The notes: generated by a model not told the origin, from the letters alone. A DNA stretch of 39,735 nt from Lachnospiraceae bacterium (GCA_015057555.1 SVEC01000024.1:1-39735); one strand, 5' to 3'; positions 1 to 6,851 are shown, counted from the stretch's first letter. Numbers and translations are program-made.

Positions 1-44
1 GTCATGGATTGCGTCAAGGTCAAGTGCCTTAGCACGCTTTGCAA
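1..44. repeat. Left copy of 44-bp direct repeat (att-like, rubrerythrin fragment)
   Basis: These 44 bases are identical and in the same orientation to 3638-3681, which lie inside the rubrerythrin gene (about codons 141-155). Identity stops at base 45. The left limit cannot be seen because the window starts inside the repeat, so the true repeat may be longer. I infer an attachment-site duplication left by a site-specific recombinase. A sequence-assembly junction is the alternative. Confidence 0.75.
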
Positions 45-67
45 TTCAAGGGGTTGCAGAGATTTTA

Positions 68-120
68 AAGGACAAAGACAAGGACAAATTAACAACAAGT
101 TTAAACAACTCCTTGTAAGT
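68..120. repeat. Left-end repeat cluster (GGACAAA words, GTTTAAAC arm)
   Basis: GGACAAA occurs at 70-76 and 82-88, and a 13-mer AGTTTAAACAACT at 98-110. The reverse complement of that 13-mer sits at 3324-3336 near the other end of the segment. Such end-located repeats resemble recombinase arm sites or replication iterons. The assignment is inference. Confidence 0.4.
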
Positions 121-248
121 TTGGAACGGAAGAATATGATGAACTAACTACAATTGAGTCTAAGCATCCAGACTTTAGAATAGCATTTAGAAGTGTCAGA
201 ACTGGCAAGAGAGTTCCTAATGAGAACAAAGGTCTTACATTTGACTTT

Positions 249-452
249 ATGAGAAGATACATAAAGATTATGGATAAGAATAATGTATCAACATTCGATA
301 GTGTTGTAGCTTATTATAAGCTTGATTTAGGCTTTACTGGAACTAGATTATACATCCATGTCAAGACATGGTTCTTAGAGAACTATCCAGAGTATGAAGA
401 TATGATTGCTTCTGCTGCCCCTAGAAAAGTAACAAAGGCAGCAGCTGCATAA
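249..452 (+). CDS. Small unknown protein, probably truncated at its start
   Basis: Function not recognised. The first in-frame ATG gives 67 residues, but the same frame is open from 105, and the upstream part reads like real protein (EEYDELTTIESKHPDFRIAF and onward). No ribosome site precedes the ATG at 249, and no usual start codon lies between 105 and 249. The gene therefore either uses a rare start or lost its 5' end, possibly in the event that formed the left end of the element. The product is basic and soluble and ends in a run of four alanines encoded by GCAGCAGCTGCA. It is the only plus-strand gene in the segment. A short inverted repeat (CCCTC..GAGGG) follows at 455-467. Confidence 0.5.
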   Translation: MRRYIKIMDKNNVSTFDSVVAYYKLDLGFTGTRLYIHVKTWFLENYPEYEDMIASAAPRKVTKAAAA

Positions 453-647
453 ACCCTCAATAGAGGGGGGCTATAATCTAGGAATGGCAAATTGCAATCT
501 CCGTTTTCCGTCTTTCTACCTACCTTTCCTTTCCAAATTCTATTTCTATTTTGAAAGGCGGAAATCCAAAATTTTATATGATTTATATAAATTTTTGACC
601 TTTCCAAAAGACGATAACAGAACAAAGAAAAACGGACAAAACGGTTA

Positions 648-1649
648 TTATCGATTGTAATTTTCTAAAACCGATTTACATGTATCTGCAAATTCGTTTT
701 TAACATGTTCTGGTGCAACAATACTTATATCTTTTCCCAAGCCAAATAGCCAACCATAAAACTGTGGACTTACATTTATATCCACATTTACAGTATAAAA
801 ATCATTCTTATCTGGTACTACAAATAAGTCTGTACCAAAACGATCAAATATTACATTTGCAAGTTTCTTATTAAACCTTAGCTTTATTCTTTCCTGCTTT
901 CCGCCATACATGCCAAAGGTCTTTAGGGTGTATTCTGCTATGTTGAAATCTGCAAATACCTCTTTACCTTCCCTTAGTTCCTCGGAATATTTTATTGCTT
1001 GCATCTTATCAACTCTATAATGCCTAAGCTCCTTTGACCTATCATCAAAAGCAACAAGGTAATAATTATCATCATTTAAGGTAACCGCATAAGGACTAAC
1101 TAAAAGCGGCTCTCCCTTATTTATTGTCTCTAATTTCTTATTTGTATTCCAACGCATGTATTGAAACTTTATCTTGCTATCAGTATTTATAGCTGTATAG
1201 ATAACATCAAGATTTTTAAGCACCTTATCATTCATGCTCTTTATTCTTTTTCCCAACAAAACATTTCTATTAAGTTGCTCACTAGAATATACACTACCTA
1301 GCTTTTTGATTTTATCTATTAACTCCTTTGATTTTGTCTCTGTCAAAAACTTTGATGCGGCAACCGCATCTATAAGAAACTTCAACTCATTCTCACTAAA
1401 TCTCTTTACTGGTTGATGATACTTACATGTTCCCCTACCTAATACCTTTTCCACTCCAAAATCTAAATACTCTAATAAATTCAATGCTGAATATACTGTC
1501 CTTCTGTCAACATCTACTCCCCACTTTGAAAGATAGTTAATCATATCATGTTTAGTGATAAAATGGTCTTTGTCTGTCTGTTCATGCAAGAGCTTCATCA
1601 AATATATAGGTACAACCTTTTTACTATATGCACTGTTTTCCTTTTCCAT
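648..1649 (-). CDS. WYL-domain transcriptional regulator
   Basis: A 333-residue protein with an N-terminal winged helix (roughly residues 10-75) and a C-terminal WYL domain. The WYL core is visible as SPYAVTLNDDNYYLVAFD, followed by the usual HYRVDKM segment. WYL proteins are ligand- or nucleic-acid-sensing regulators common on mobile elements and beside defence genes. The longest open frame begins at 1706, but GAGGAG sits 8 bases before the ATG at 1649, so that start is chosen. A start at 1706 would also read through the two palindromes. It is divided from the HNH-led operon by about 150 bases and is probably autoregulated through the palindromes just upstream. Its target could be the element's own genes. 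Confidence 0.85.
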   Translation of the reverse strand: MEKENSAYSKKVVPIYLMKLLHEQTDKDHFITKHDMINYLSKWGVDVDRRTVYSALNLLEYLDFGVEKVLGRGTCKYHQPVKRFSENELKFLIDAVAASKFLTETKSKELIDKIKKLGSVYSSEQLNRNVLLGKRIKSMNDKVLKNLDVIYTAINTDSKIKFQYMRWNTNKKLETINKGEPLLVSPYAVTLNDDNYYLVAFDDRSKELRHYRVDKMQAIKYSEELREGKEVFADFNIAEYTLKTFGMYGGKQERIKLRFNKKLANVIFDRFGTDLFVVPDKNDFYTVNVDINVSPQFYGWLFGLGKDISIVAPEHVKNEFADTCKSVLENYNR

Positions 1650-1671
1650 TTCCCTTCTCCTCTTGTTTAAT

Positions 1672-1740
1672 CTAGCGTTGCCCTGCAACGCTAGAAAGAT
1701 AATCAAAGATACAGCAGCTTGCTGCTGTATCTTGATTATA
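1672..1740 (-). promoter_or_regulatory. Tandem palindromes and -10 box upstream of the WYL gene
   Basis: A perfect 10-bp inverted repeat with a 3-base loop lies at 1672-1681/1685-1694. A longer palindrome spans 1700-1737, with a perfect 11-bp centre-proximal arm GATACAGCAGC/GCTGCTGTATC. A TATAAT on the minus strand (1735-1740) abuts the outer edge of the second palindrome, placing it near the start of transcription. No good -35 is visible. These are likely operators, though RNA hairpins in the leader are also possible. Confidence 0.5.
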
Positions 1741-1802
1741 TCATATATATAAAATTTTGAGTTGACTAATAATAAGTATATAATAAAATCAAATTTTTAC
1801 AT

Positions 1803-2390
1803 TCAATTCCAATCATAACCCCAATTATATTTTTGCCCCAGACACACAAACTGCCCTTCTTCATTCTTAATTGTTACTGTCTCTTTATACAATCTAAGAT
1901 TATCACTATCCTTCTTGCTACAAATAGCTTTAACACACCTCTCAACAGTAGTTTTGCTTAGTCCTGTTTCTTCTCCTAGCATTTCATTTGTAATAGGTGT
2001 GTCCTGCGGCTGTTCCATTATCCTAAGTAAAACCTTTAGAGCATTTTCCCAAGTAGTTGCCCCTGCATCTTCTCTAAGCATCTTATACCATGCCTTTTTA
2101 ATCTTAATTATCTTCTTGCTCTTTTCAGCGGCTGCCGCCAGAGATATATTATATATATTCTCATCTATTGTTATGGTTAGATAATCATTATCTGCCAAAT
2201 GCTTTATACTCTCTTTAATACTCTTAGTATTTACCGCACTATTTTTTATTCCTAGTTCATCACAAAACTCTTTTATTGTACCTCTAAAACCTCTGTTATT
2301 ATCAGCTAGTACAGTAACTAATGTTAATATTCTAAAATGCTTTTTGTCTAAGGGTATCCACTCAATCAAAAAATCTAGTTCTTTTTCCAT
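1803..2390 (-). CDS. Winged-helix-like DNA-binding protein, unknown role
   Basis: 195 residues. The N-terminal half (about residues 5-85) resembles a winged helix: a helical segment FRGTIKEFCDELGIKNSAVN, then LADNDYLTITID as the wing. A second helix-turn-helix-like stretch is TNEMLGEETGLSKTTVERCVK near residues 135-155. Two such segments suggest a regulator or a replication-type protein, but no family could be named. The start at 2390 has AAAGGAG 6 bases upstream; the longer frame to 2423 overlaps the previous gene and lacks a site. It is the last gene of the four-gene minus-strand operon led by the HNH nuclease. A central AAAA run is encoded by GCGGCTGCCGCC-type codons. Confidence 0.65.
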   Translation of the reverse strand: MEKELDFLIEWIPLDKKHFRILTLVTVLADNNRGFRGTIKEFCDELGIKNSAVNTKSIKESIKHLADNDYLTITIDENIYNISLAAAAEKSKKIIKIKKAWYKMLREDAGATTWENALKVLLRIMEQPQDTPITNEMLGEETGLSKTTVERCVKAICSKKDSDNLRLYKETVTIKNEEGQFVCLGQKYNWGYDWN

Positions 2391-2403
2391 TCTTACTCCT
2401 TTG

Positions 2404-2598
2404 TCATTTAAAATAATTTTCAATAGCCTTATTTAAGGCTGCTGCCGCCTGTTCCTTTATTACTTCTTCATAGGCAGCAGCATCTATATCTTTGTTATAT
2501 TTTTTTCTTAGAGCTTTTCTGCTCTTGTTATAGTTCTTATAGACTTCATCTACACAGTAAGTCTTTTCCCAAAAGGAATATCTATCATCAAAGTTCAT
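2404..2598 (-). CDS. Small charged protein, unknown function
   Basis: 64 residues, helical and highly charged, with no signal peptide or membrane segment. Sequence such as YKNYNKSRKALRKKYNKDID suggests nucleic-acid or protein contact, but no family is recognised. It contains two alanine runs (DAAAYEE, EQAAAALNK) encoded by the GC-rich GCTGCTGCC-type patches typical of this segment. GAAAGGAAA precedes the ATG. Its stop lies 13 bases before the ATG of the next gene, and the intergenic bases carry that gene's ribosome site, so the two are probably translated from one message. Confidence 0.55.
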   Translation of the reverse strand: MNFDDRYSFWEKTYCVDEVYKNYNKSRKALRKKYNKDIDAAAYEEVIKEQAAAALNKAIENYFK

Positions 2599-2650
2599 TT
2601 TTTATTTCCTTTCTATATATATTATATCAAAAATTTTATATAAAATAAAA

Positions 2651-2794
2651 TCACAGCTCTACTTCACAAGCCGCATAAATACTATGTTCCAGATAAAAAG
2701 AAAGGCGGCTGCCGCCGCTGTAAAGTAATGCTATTATATCTATCTTTTCATCTCTTGTTTTACCCTTCAACATACTAACTAATATACTATACAT
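2651..2794 (-). CDS. 47-residue small protein overlapping the HNH gene
   Basis: A short open frame, 47 residues, reads MYSILVSMLKGKTRDEKID, then IIALLYSGGSRLSFYLEHS and ends EVEL. Its ATG lies inside the last codons of the HNH gene (8-base overlap), with AGGAG 8 bases upstream, the classic arrangement for translational coupling. No membrane segment or known motif is visible. The SGGSR stretch is encoded by a GC-rich patch, GGCGGCAGCCGCC, in an otherwise AT-rich gene. Function unknown; the position suggests a partner of the nuclease or an operon-specific small regulator. Confidence 0.5.
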   Translation of the reverse strand: MYSILVSMLKGKTRDEKIDIIALLYSGGSRLSFYLEHSIYAACEVEL

Positions 2795-3212
2795 TCCTAT
2801 CTCTCCTTTTGCTATTTACTAAGTCTACATTGTTATAAAACTTATCTATGTTATGTTCTCTCTTGTATCTTCTCACAACAGAGCTTTCTGAAAGATGCGT
2901 TTTCTGTGATAGGTTTAATCTTTCCTTTGTTTCTTTTGCCCCTATCCGATTTGCAAAGTAATCATCAAGGATAGGTATAGCCTTTTCATACTCAATGGAA
3001 GTGTTGTGTTTATATCTCTCCTTGTTATAGGCTCTCTTGTGTATAGCTGCATGACACTCCGCACAAAGCAAAATCAAATTATCATAATCATCTGTTCCGC
3101 CTTCTGCCTTAGGTATTATATGATGCATCTCTAAGTAATCTGTCTTTGAACAAACCGCACATTGATAGTTCCATGTAATCTCTAATTTCCTTCTGGTTGC
3201 CTTACTAATCAT
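2787..3212 (-). CDS. HNH endonuclease
   Basis: 141 residues. An HNH core fills residues 15-60: CAVC (18-21), HH (30-31) with the general-base histidine, N45 in DNLILLC, then CAECH (50-54) and a final H58. Both CxxC pairs, which would hold structural zinc, are present. The C-terminal half (75-141) is basic and may bind DNA. HNH enzymes nick or cut DNA and occur in phages, plasmids and homing elements. AAAGGAGG sits 9 bases before the ATG. It is first in an operon with three small or regulatory genes. Nothing here shows whether it acts in mobility, packaging or defence. Confidence 0.85.
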   Translation of the reverse strand: MISKATRRKLEITWNYQCAVCSKTDYLEMHHIIPKAEGGTDDYDNLILLCAECHAAIHKRAYNKERYKHNTSIEYEKAIPILDDYFANRIGAKETKERLNLSQKTHLSESSVVRRYKREHNIDKFYNNVDLVNSKRRDRNV

Positions 3213-3240
3213 TTTTATATTCCTCCTTTATGGAATATAA

Positions 3241-3262
3241 AAATCAAAGGCAGCAGCTTTAA
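3241..3262 (-). promoter_or_regulatory. Leader element shared by the HNH operon and the WYL gene
   Basis: On the minus strand the HNH leader reads AAGCTGCTGC then CTTTGATT. The WYL leader (1701-1720) has AAGCTGCTGTAT then CTTTGATT. The same two blocks occur in both, with a 2-base difference in spacing, so they look like a common operator or RNA element. Confidence 0.45.
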
Positions 3263-3299
3263 TTAACTTGTCCTAAGTTTAGCAAAATCAATAGTTCTT

Positions 3300-3470
3300 A
3301 ATAAGTTGTTACGACATGTTATAAGTTGTTTAAACTAATAGTACACTTGTAAAATCTTGTATAATGTTGTACTATCTTGTTGTTATATTAAAGGACAAAC
3401 TTTTTAAGGACAAACTCAAACTGTTTTTAATTAGTCCAAAAGGCAAAAGGACAAATAACGGACAAACCAA
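3300..3470. repeat. Right-end repeat-rich noncoding region
   Basis: The 347 bases between the HNH start and the rubrerythrin stop hold no gene. They contain ATAAGTTGTT twice (3301, 3321), a run of CTTGT words (3346-3383), and GGACAAA at 3393, 3408, 3449 and 3460, all in plus orientation. They also contain the 13-mer AGTTGTTTAAACT (3324-3336), inverted relative to 98-110. Irregular spacing argues against a simple plasmid iteron array and fits recombinase or accessory-factor sites. Confidence 0.45.
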
Positions 3471-3476
3471 CCAACT

Positions 3477-3513
3477 AAAAAAGAGGATAGACACAAACTG
3501 TATCTATCCTCTT
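3477..3513 (-). terminator. Rho-independent terminator after rubrerythrin
   Basis: A perfect 11-bp stem (3481-3491 with 3503-3513) is followed on the minus strand by a T-run. It lies 47 bases past the rubrerythrin stop codon. Confidence 0.85.
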
Positions 3514-3559
3514 ATAATATACTTAAAGTTCTAGAACCTAGTATCTATGCGGCTTCTAA

Positions 3560-4102
3560 TTAACCAAAGTATCTATTATATAATCCCTCAAATGCCTTAC
3601 CATGTCTAGCCTCGTCCCTAGCCATCTCATGAACTGTGTCATGGATTGCGTCAAGGTCAAGTGCCTTAGCACGCTTTGCAAGGTCAAACTTTCCTAAAGT
3701 TGCTCCGTTCTCAGCCTCGATTCTCATCTCAAGGTTCTTCTTAGTTGAGTCAGTTACAACCTCTCCTAAAAGCTCTGCAAACTTAGCTGCATGCTCTGCC
3801 TCTTCGTAAGCTGCCTTCTCCCAGTAGAGACCGATCTCTGGGTATCCCTCTCTATGTGCTACTCTAGCCATAGCAAGGTACATACCTACCTCAGTACACT
3901 CTCCCATGAAGTTAGCTCTTAAGTCTTCCATAATATCTTCTGGTGCTCCCTGAGCTACGCCTACTACGTGCTCTGCTGCCCATACTCTCTCAGCTGCCTG
4001 CTCTACGAACTTCTCAGCTGGTACCTTACACTGTGGGCATCTCTCTGGTGCCGCATCTCCCTCATGAACATATCCACATACGCTACATACAAACTTACTC
4101 AT
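3560..4102 (-). CDS. rbr: Reverse rubrerythrin (rubredoxin domain first)
   Basis: A 180-residue peroxide-reducing non-haem iron protein. The rubredoxin centre is at the N-terminus (C6, C9, C22, C25) and is followed by a ferritin-like diiron domain with EAEH and a late DEARH carrying iron ligands. This domain order is the reverse-rubrerythrin type used by anaerobic Firmicutes to detoxify peroxide and oxygen. AAAGGAG precedes the ATG at 4102; the frame open to 4177 has no site and overlaps the Fur box. Codons near 141-155 form the right copy of the 44-bp direct repeat, yet the reading frame is intact to its stop. An element inserted here must therefore rebuild the 3' end of the gene. Confidence 0.95.
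   Translation of the reverse strand: MSKFVCSVCGYVHEGDAAPERCPQCKVPAEKFVEQAAERVWAAEHVVGVAQGAPEDIMEDLRANFMGECTEVGMYLAMARVAHREGYPEIGLYWEKAAYEEAEHAAKFAELLGEVVTDSTKKNLEMRIEAENGATLGKFDLAKRAKALDLDAIHDTVHEMARDEARHGKAFEGLYNRYFG
3638..3681. repeat. Right copy of 44-bp direct repeat (att-like)
   Basis: Identical to 1-44 over 44 bases, then diverging (G at 3682 against T at 45). It lies fully inside the rubrerythrin reading frame, upstream of the last 25 codons. Confidence 0.75.
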
Positions 4103-4140
4103 AATATTATCTCCTTTCAAGGTAAAAAATTTATTTGTTT

Positions 4141-4159
4141 GATAATGATAATCATTATC
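4141..4159 (-). promoter_or_regulatory. Fur-box consensus in the rubrerythrin leader
   Basis: GATAATGATAATCATTATC matches the classic 19-bp Fur consensus at every base. It lies about 17 bases past the -10 box and 38 bases before the start codon, so a bound repressor would block early elongation or promoter escape. A PerR-family regulator is an alternative binder. Confidence 0.8.
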
Positions 4160-4175
4160 GTTTTGTTCTGAATTC

Positions 4176-4204
4176 AATATATCATAAGGTTTTTAATATG
4201 TCAA
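4176..4204 (-). promoter_or_regulatory. Rubrerythrin promoter
   Basis: Minus-strand TTGACA (4199-4204) and TATATT (4176-4181) are separated by exactly 17 bases, a near-consensus sigma-A promoter. Confidence 0.85.
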
Positions 4205-4243
4205 CATTTTTTTGATAAAAATTTTCAAAAATTATTTTTACCA

Positions 4244-4283
4244 TATTAAAAGAATATGCAGGGGTTTATTATCCCTGCATATT
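4244..4283 (-). terminator. Terminator overlapping the murF 3' end
   Basis: An 11-bp perfect stem (4253-4263 with 4273-4283) includes the last codons of murF and is followed on the minus strand by a short T-rich stretch. Confidence 0.65.
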
Positions 4284-5639
4284 TTCTACTATCTCCTTTA
4301 ACTTCATACCATTAGAGGCCTTTATCAAAGCTATATCCTCTGGGTTCATAACTGACATAAGATATAGAGCTACCTCTCCATTATCCTTAAAGGAGTAACA
4401 CTTTATCTGAGAGTCAGACTCCTGAACTGCCTTTACATACTGCTGGGACAGCTCACCCACTACAACTAACTCATCTATCTTCTTTGTGGCAAGGTGCTTT
4501 CCTATATCATAATGAAGCTGCTCACTATTTTCTCCTAGTTCAAACATATCACCTAATACAGCTATCTTCTTACCCTCTGACTCTAACTCATCTAGTACAT
4601 TTATACTAGCCTTCATAGAATCCGGGCTTGCATTGTATGTATCATCGATCAAATTATACTTTCCAGGTATTCTTATAAGCTTTTGTCTTACACCATGAAA
4701 TTCCTTATAGCTTTCTGCCGCTTTCTTAACATCAAGTCCCATATAATATGATATAGCTAAGCCTGGCAACGAGTTTCCTACATTATGCTGTCCTAATGCA
4801 TTTAGTTCTACTGGAATTCTCATATCACCACATACAAAATCATAATAGTATATATAATTTTCTCTGCGTATATTTTCAGCTCTATAATCGCACCAATCAG
4901 CAGTACCATAGAACTGAACCTTTTCATTCATCTGTCCCTTAAGCTCTGCCAGCATAGGGTCGTCGCCATTTAAAAGTACAAGTCCTTCTGGGTTCATATG
5001 AGAGGTTATAGACAGCTTCTCCCTTCTAGTAACCTCAATGCTACCAAAATTCTGCATATGAGCCATACCAATAACTGTCACAACACAAATATCCGGCTGA
5101 GATATGGATGATAATATCTCCATAGTGCCAATATCATCTATACCATGCTCCAAAACTGCCACCTTATGCTTTCTAGTAATTCTGTCTACACAGGTTGGTA
5201 GTCCTTCCTGGGAGTTGTAATTCTTCTCTGTCTGATAAGTATTGACATTTGCCGAAAGAGCCGTAGCTATCATCTCTCTAGTAGTTGTCTTGCCCACACT
5301 TCCTGTTACACCGATTACTGGAATTCTACTGAGACGATTCTCTCTAATATATCTAGCTAATGCCTGATGAGCTTTTAATACATCACTTACGTAGATATAT
5401 GGCTTATCTGAGATTACTATACCTGTATGCTGTGAGGTAAATGTAGCCGCACCCACCTCCATAGCACTCTCAATAAATCTGTGACCATCCACATTATTAC
5501 CTACGAAGGGAACAAATAAATCTCCCTCCTTAATTTTTCGAGAATCATCACACACGTCTTTAATTATAACATCCTCGCTTCCACTTAGGAGAACTCCCCC
5601 AGTAGCCTCAAGCACATCCTTAACCGTTATGTCAAACAT
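4269..5639 (-). CDS. murF: UDP-N-acetylmuramoyl-tripeptide--D-Ala-D-Ala ligase
   Basis: 456 residues, the usual length for MurF, the cytoplasmic Mur ligase that adds D-Ala-D-Ala to the UDP-MurNAc-tripeptide. The N-terminal substrate-binding domain (1-105) is followed by the ATP-binding P-loop VTGSVGKTTT (111-120), a central domain with EHGIDDIGTME, then the C-terminal domain beginning near the conserved DTYNASPDSMKAS. That last motif, together with LGDMFELG, is characteristic of MurF rather than the other Mur ligases. AAAGGAG precedes the ATG. It follows the DJ-1-like gene by 23 bases on the same strand and probably shares its transcript. Confidence 0.95.
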   Translation of the reverse strand: MFDITVKDVLEATGGVLLSGSEDVIIKDVCDDSRKIKEGDLFVPFVGNNVDGHRFIESAMEVGAATFTSQHTGIVISDKPYIYVSDVLKAHQALARYIRENRLSRIPVIGVTGSVGKTTTREMIATALSANVNTYQTEKNYNSQEGLPTCVDRITRKHKVAVLEHGIDDIGTMEILSSISQPDICVVTVIGMAHMQNFGSIEVTRREKLSITSHMNPEGLVLLNGDDPMLAELKGQMNEKVQFYGTADWCDYRAENIRRENYIYYYDFVCGDMRIPVELNALGQHNVGNSLPGLAISYYMGLDVKKAAESYKEFHGVRQKLIRIPGKYNLIDDTYNASPDSMKASINVLDELESEGKKIAVLGDMFELGENSEQLHYDIGKHLATKKIDELVVVGELSQQYVKAVQESDSQIKCYSFKDNGEVALYLMSVMNPEDIALIKASNGMKLKEIVENMQG

Positions 5640-5662
5640 GTCTATCTCCTTTTAAGACATTT

Positions 5663-6211
5663 TTAAAAATAATATACAATCTTACTTGCCAAATCACTTG
5701 CAGTAGCTTCATCTATCAGCTCAGTGATTATAGCTAAAGCAAAATCTATAGCAGTTCCAAGTCCTCTACTAGTTATAATATTCTCATCTATAACAACCGG
5801 ATCATATTTTACTATAGCTCCAGTAAGTCCTGATTCCATACCCGGATAACAGGTTGCATACTTACCATCTAAAAGACCCATCTTACCAAATATGGTTGGT
5901 GCAGCACAGATAGCTGCAATATATTTTCCTCTGTTATTATATGTTTTAATCATAGTTTCAAGACCTAGATGAGCACCTAAATTGGTTGTTCCCGGCATAC
6001 CACCCGGTAAAATCAGCATATCCACATCATCATCTGCCTTGTCAAAGATTTTATCCATCTTTACAGTGATTCCATGTGCACCCTTTACCTCTTTAATTCC
6101 AGTAATAGATACCATATCAACCTCTATACCTACTCTTCTTAATAAATCAACAACAGTTAATGCTTCAACCTCCTCGAAGCCTGTTGCAAAATACATATTT
6201 ACCTTACTCAT
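5663..6211 (-). CDS. DJ-1/PfpI family protein
   Basis: 182 residues, the standard length for the DJ-1 branch. Family marks are GFEEVEA near the N-terminus (acidic residue that polarises the thiol), LPGG (68-71) and the nucleophile elbow AAICAAP with C102. Members include glyoxalases, protein deglycase-like proteins and thiazole-associated ThiJ-type proteins, so a precise reaction cannot be assigned. GGGAGG precedes the ATG. It is transcribed away from the CYTH gene and reads into murF. Confidence 0.9.
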   Translation of the reverse strand: MSKVNMYFATGFEEVEALTVVDLLRRVGIEVDMVSITGIKEVKGAHGITVKMDKIFDKADDDVDMLILPGGMPGTTNLGAHLGLETMIKTYNNRGKYIAAICAAPTIFGKMGLLDGKYATCYPGMESGLTGAIVKYDPVVIDENIITSRGLGTAIDFALAIITELIDEATASDLASKIVYYF

Positions 6212-6353
6212 TTTGTCCTCCCTAATACTCTTGCATAAATTATATCATCAAATTATATTATCAAAAAAATATTACCTATAACCCCAAAGATAGTATATAA
6301 TATAAAGGAAAAATATTCAATATTTAATAATAAACCAAAAAAGGAGTAATTCC

Positions 6354-6851
6354 ATGGAAATAGAAAGAAAATTTTTAATAAAAAAGTGTTCCTTCGAATT
6401 AAGCAAATATGATTATGTTGAAATACAACAGGCCTACATTTCAACCTCTCCAGTTATTAGAGTTCGCAAAAGATGCTCCAGTCTGGGGCAGGAGGAATAT
6501 ATTCTGACCGTTAAGTCTAAGGGTATGCTTTCACGTCAAGAGTTTGAGCTTTCGCTAGAGCCTGCTGATTATGAAAGGCTTCTCACAAAGGCAGAGGGAA
6601 ATATTATCACAAAGAGACGTTATATTATCCCTCTTTGTGATGGCCTCACATTAGAGCTAGACTATTTTCAGGATTTGTTTCAAGGACTTATTATGGGAGA
6701 AATTGAATTTAGCAACGAGGCTGAAGCAAAAAAATATAACCTCCCTGATTTTGTATTGAAGGAGGTTACATTTGATAAACGCTATCATAATAGCAATATG
6801 AGTCTTATGCCTAAGGAGGATATCCTAGACCTGATTTCCCTTTCTCATTGA
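6354..6851 (+). CDS. CYTH-domain (triphosphate tunnel) protein
   Basis: 165 residues. The protein opens with the diagnostic EIERKF (ExExK) of the CYTH superfamily, whose tunnel-shaped barrel binds triphosphates and metal. Alternating charged strands follow: VIRVRKR, YILTVKSKG, RQEFEL, LELDYF, GEIEF. Bacterial members are inorganic triphosphatases or adenylate cyclases; this length and the single domain favour a triphosphatase, but this is inference. AAAAGGAG lies before the ATG, and a TATAAT at 6296-6301 may be its -10. The last 27 bases overlap the end of the opposite-strand membrane-protein gene. Confidence 0.85.
   Translation: MEIERKFLIKKCSFELSKYDYVEIQQAYISTSPVIRVRKRCSSLGQEEYILTVKSKGMLSRQEFELSLEPADYERLLTKAEGNIITKRRYIIPLCDGLTLELDYFQDLFQGLIMGEIEFSNEAEAKKYNLPDFVLKEVTFDKRYHNSNMSLMPKEDILDLISLSH

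Larger units (their letters stand above)
45..3637. mobile_element. Putative small integrated element in the rubrerythrin gene
   Basis: The segment between the two 44-bp direct repeats differs from the rest of the window. It is more AT-rich and carries a WYL regulator, an HNH nuclease and orphan small genes. It has seven GGACAAA words near its ends and along its margins, plus GC-rich alanine-codon patches not seen elsewhere in the window. No integrase, relaxase or replication protein is recognisable. It would therefore be mobilised in trans, be a remnant, or continue to the left of the window. The right boundary is uncertain: the rubrerythrin 3' end (3560-3637) may itself be element-borne. Confidence 0.55.

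Noticed and set aside
383..625. 80-residue minus-strand open frame over the small plus-strand gene
   Set aside because: It lies antisense to the more protein-like plus frame, has no ribosome site and its composition follows the other strand.
1650..1706. Longer start for the WYL regulator
   Set aside because: It would be translated from within two palindromes and has no ribosome site; GAGGAG supports 1649.
1803..2390. Possible plasmid replication initiator in the accessory segment
   Set aside because: Winged-helix-like segments are visible, but no Rep-specific motif or regular iteron array could be shown, so only a DNA-binding call is made.
3300..3470. CRISPR-like array
   Set aside because: The repeated words are short (5-10 bases) and irregularly spaced, without constant repeats or spacers.
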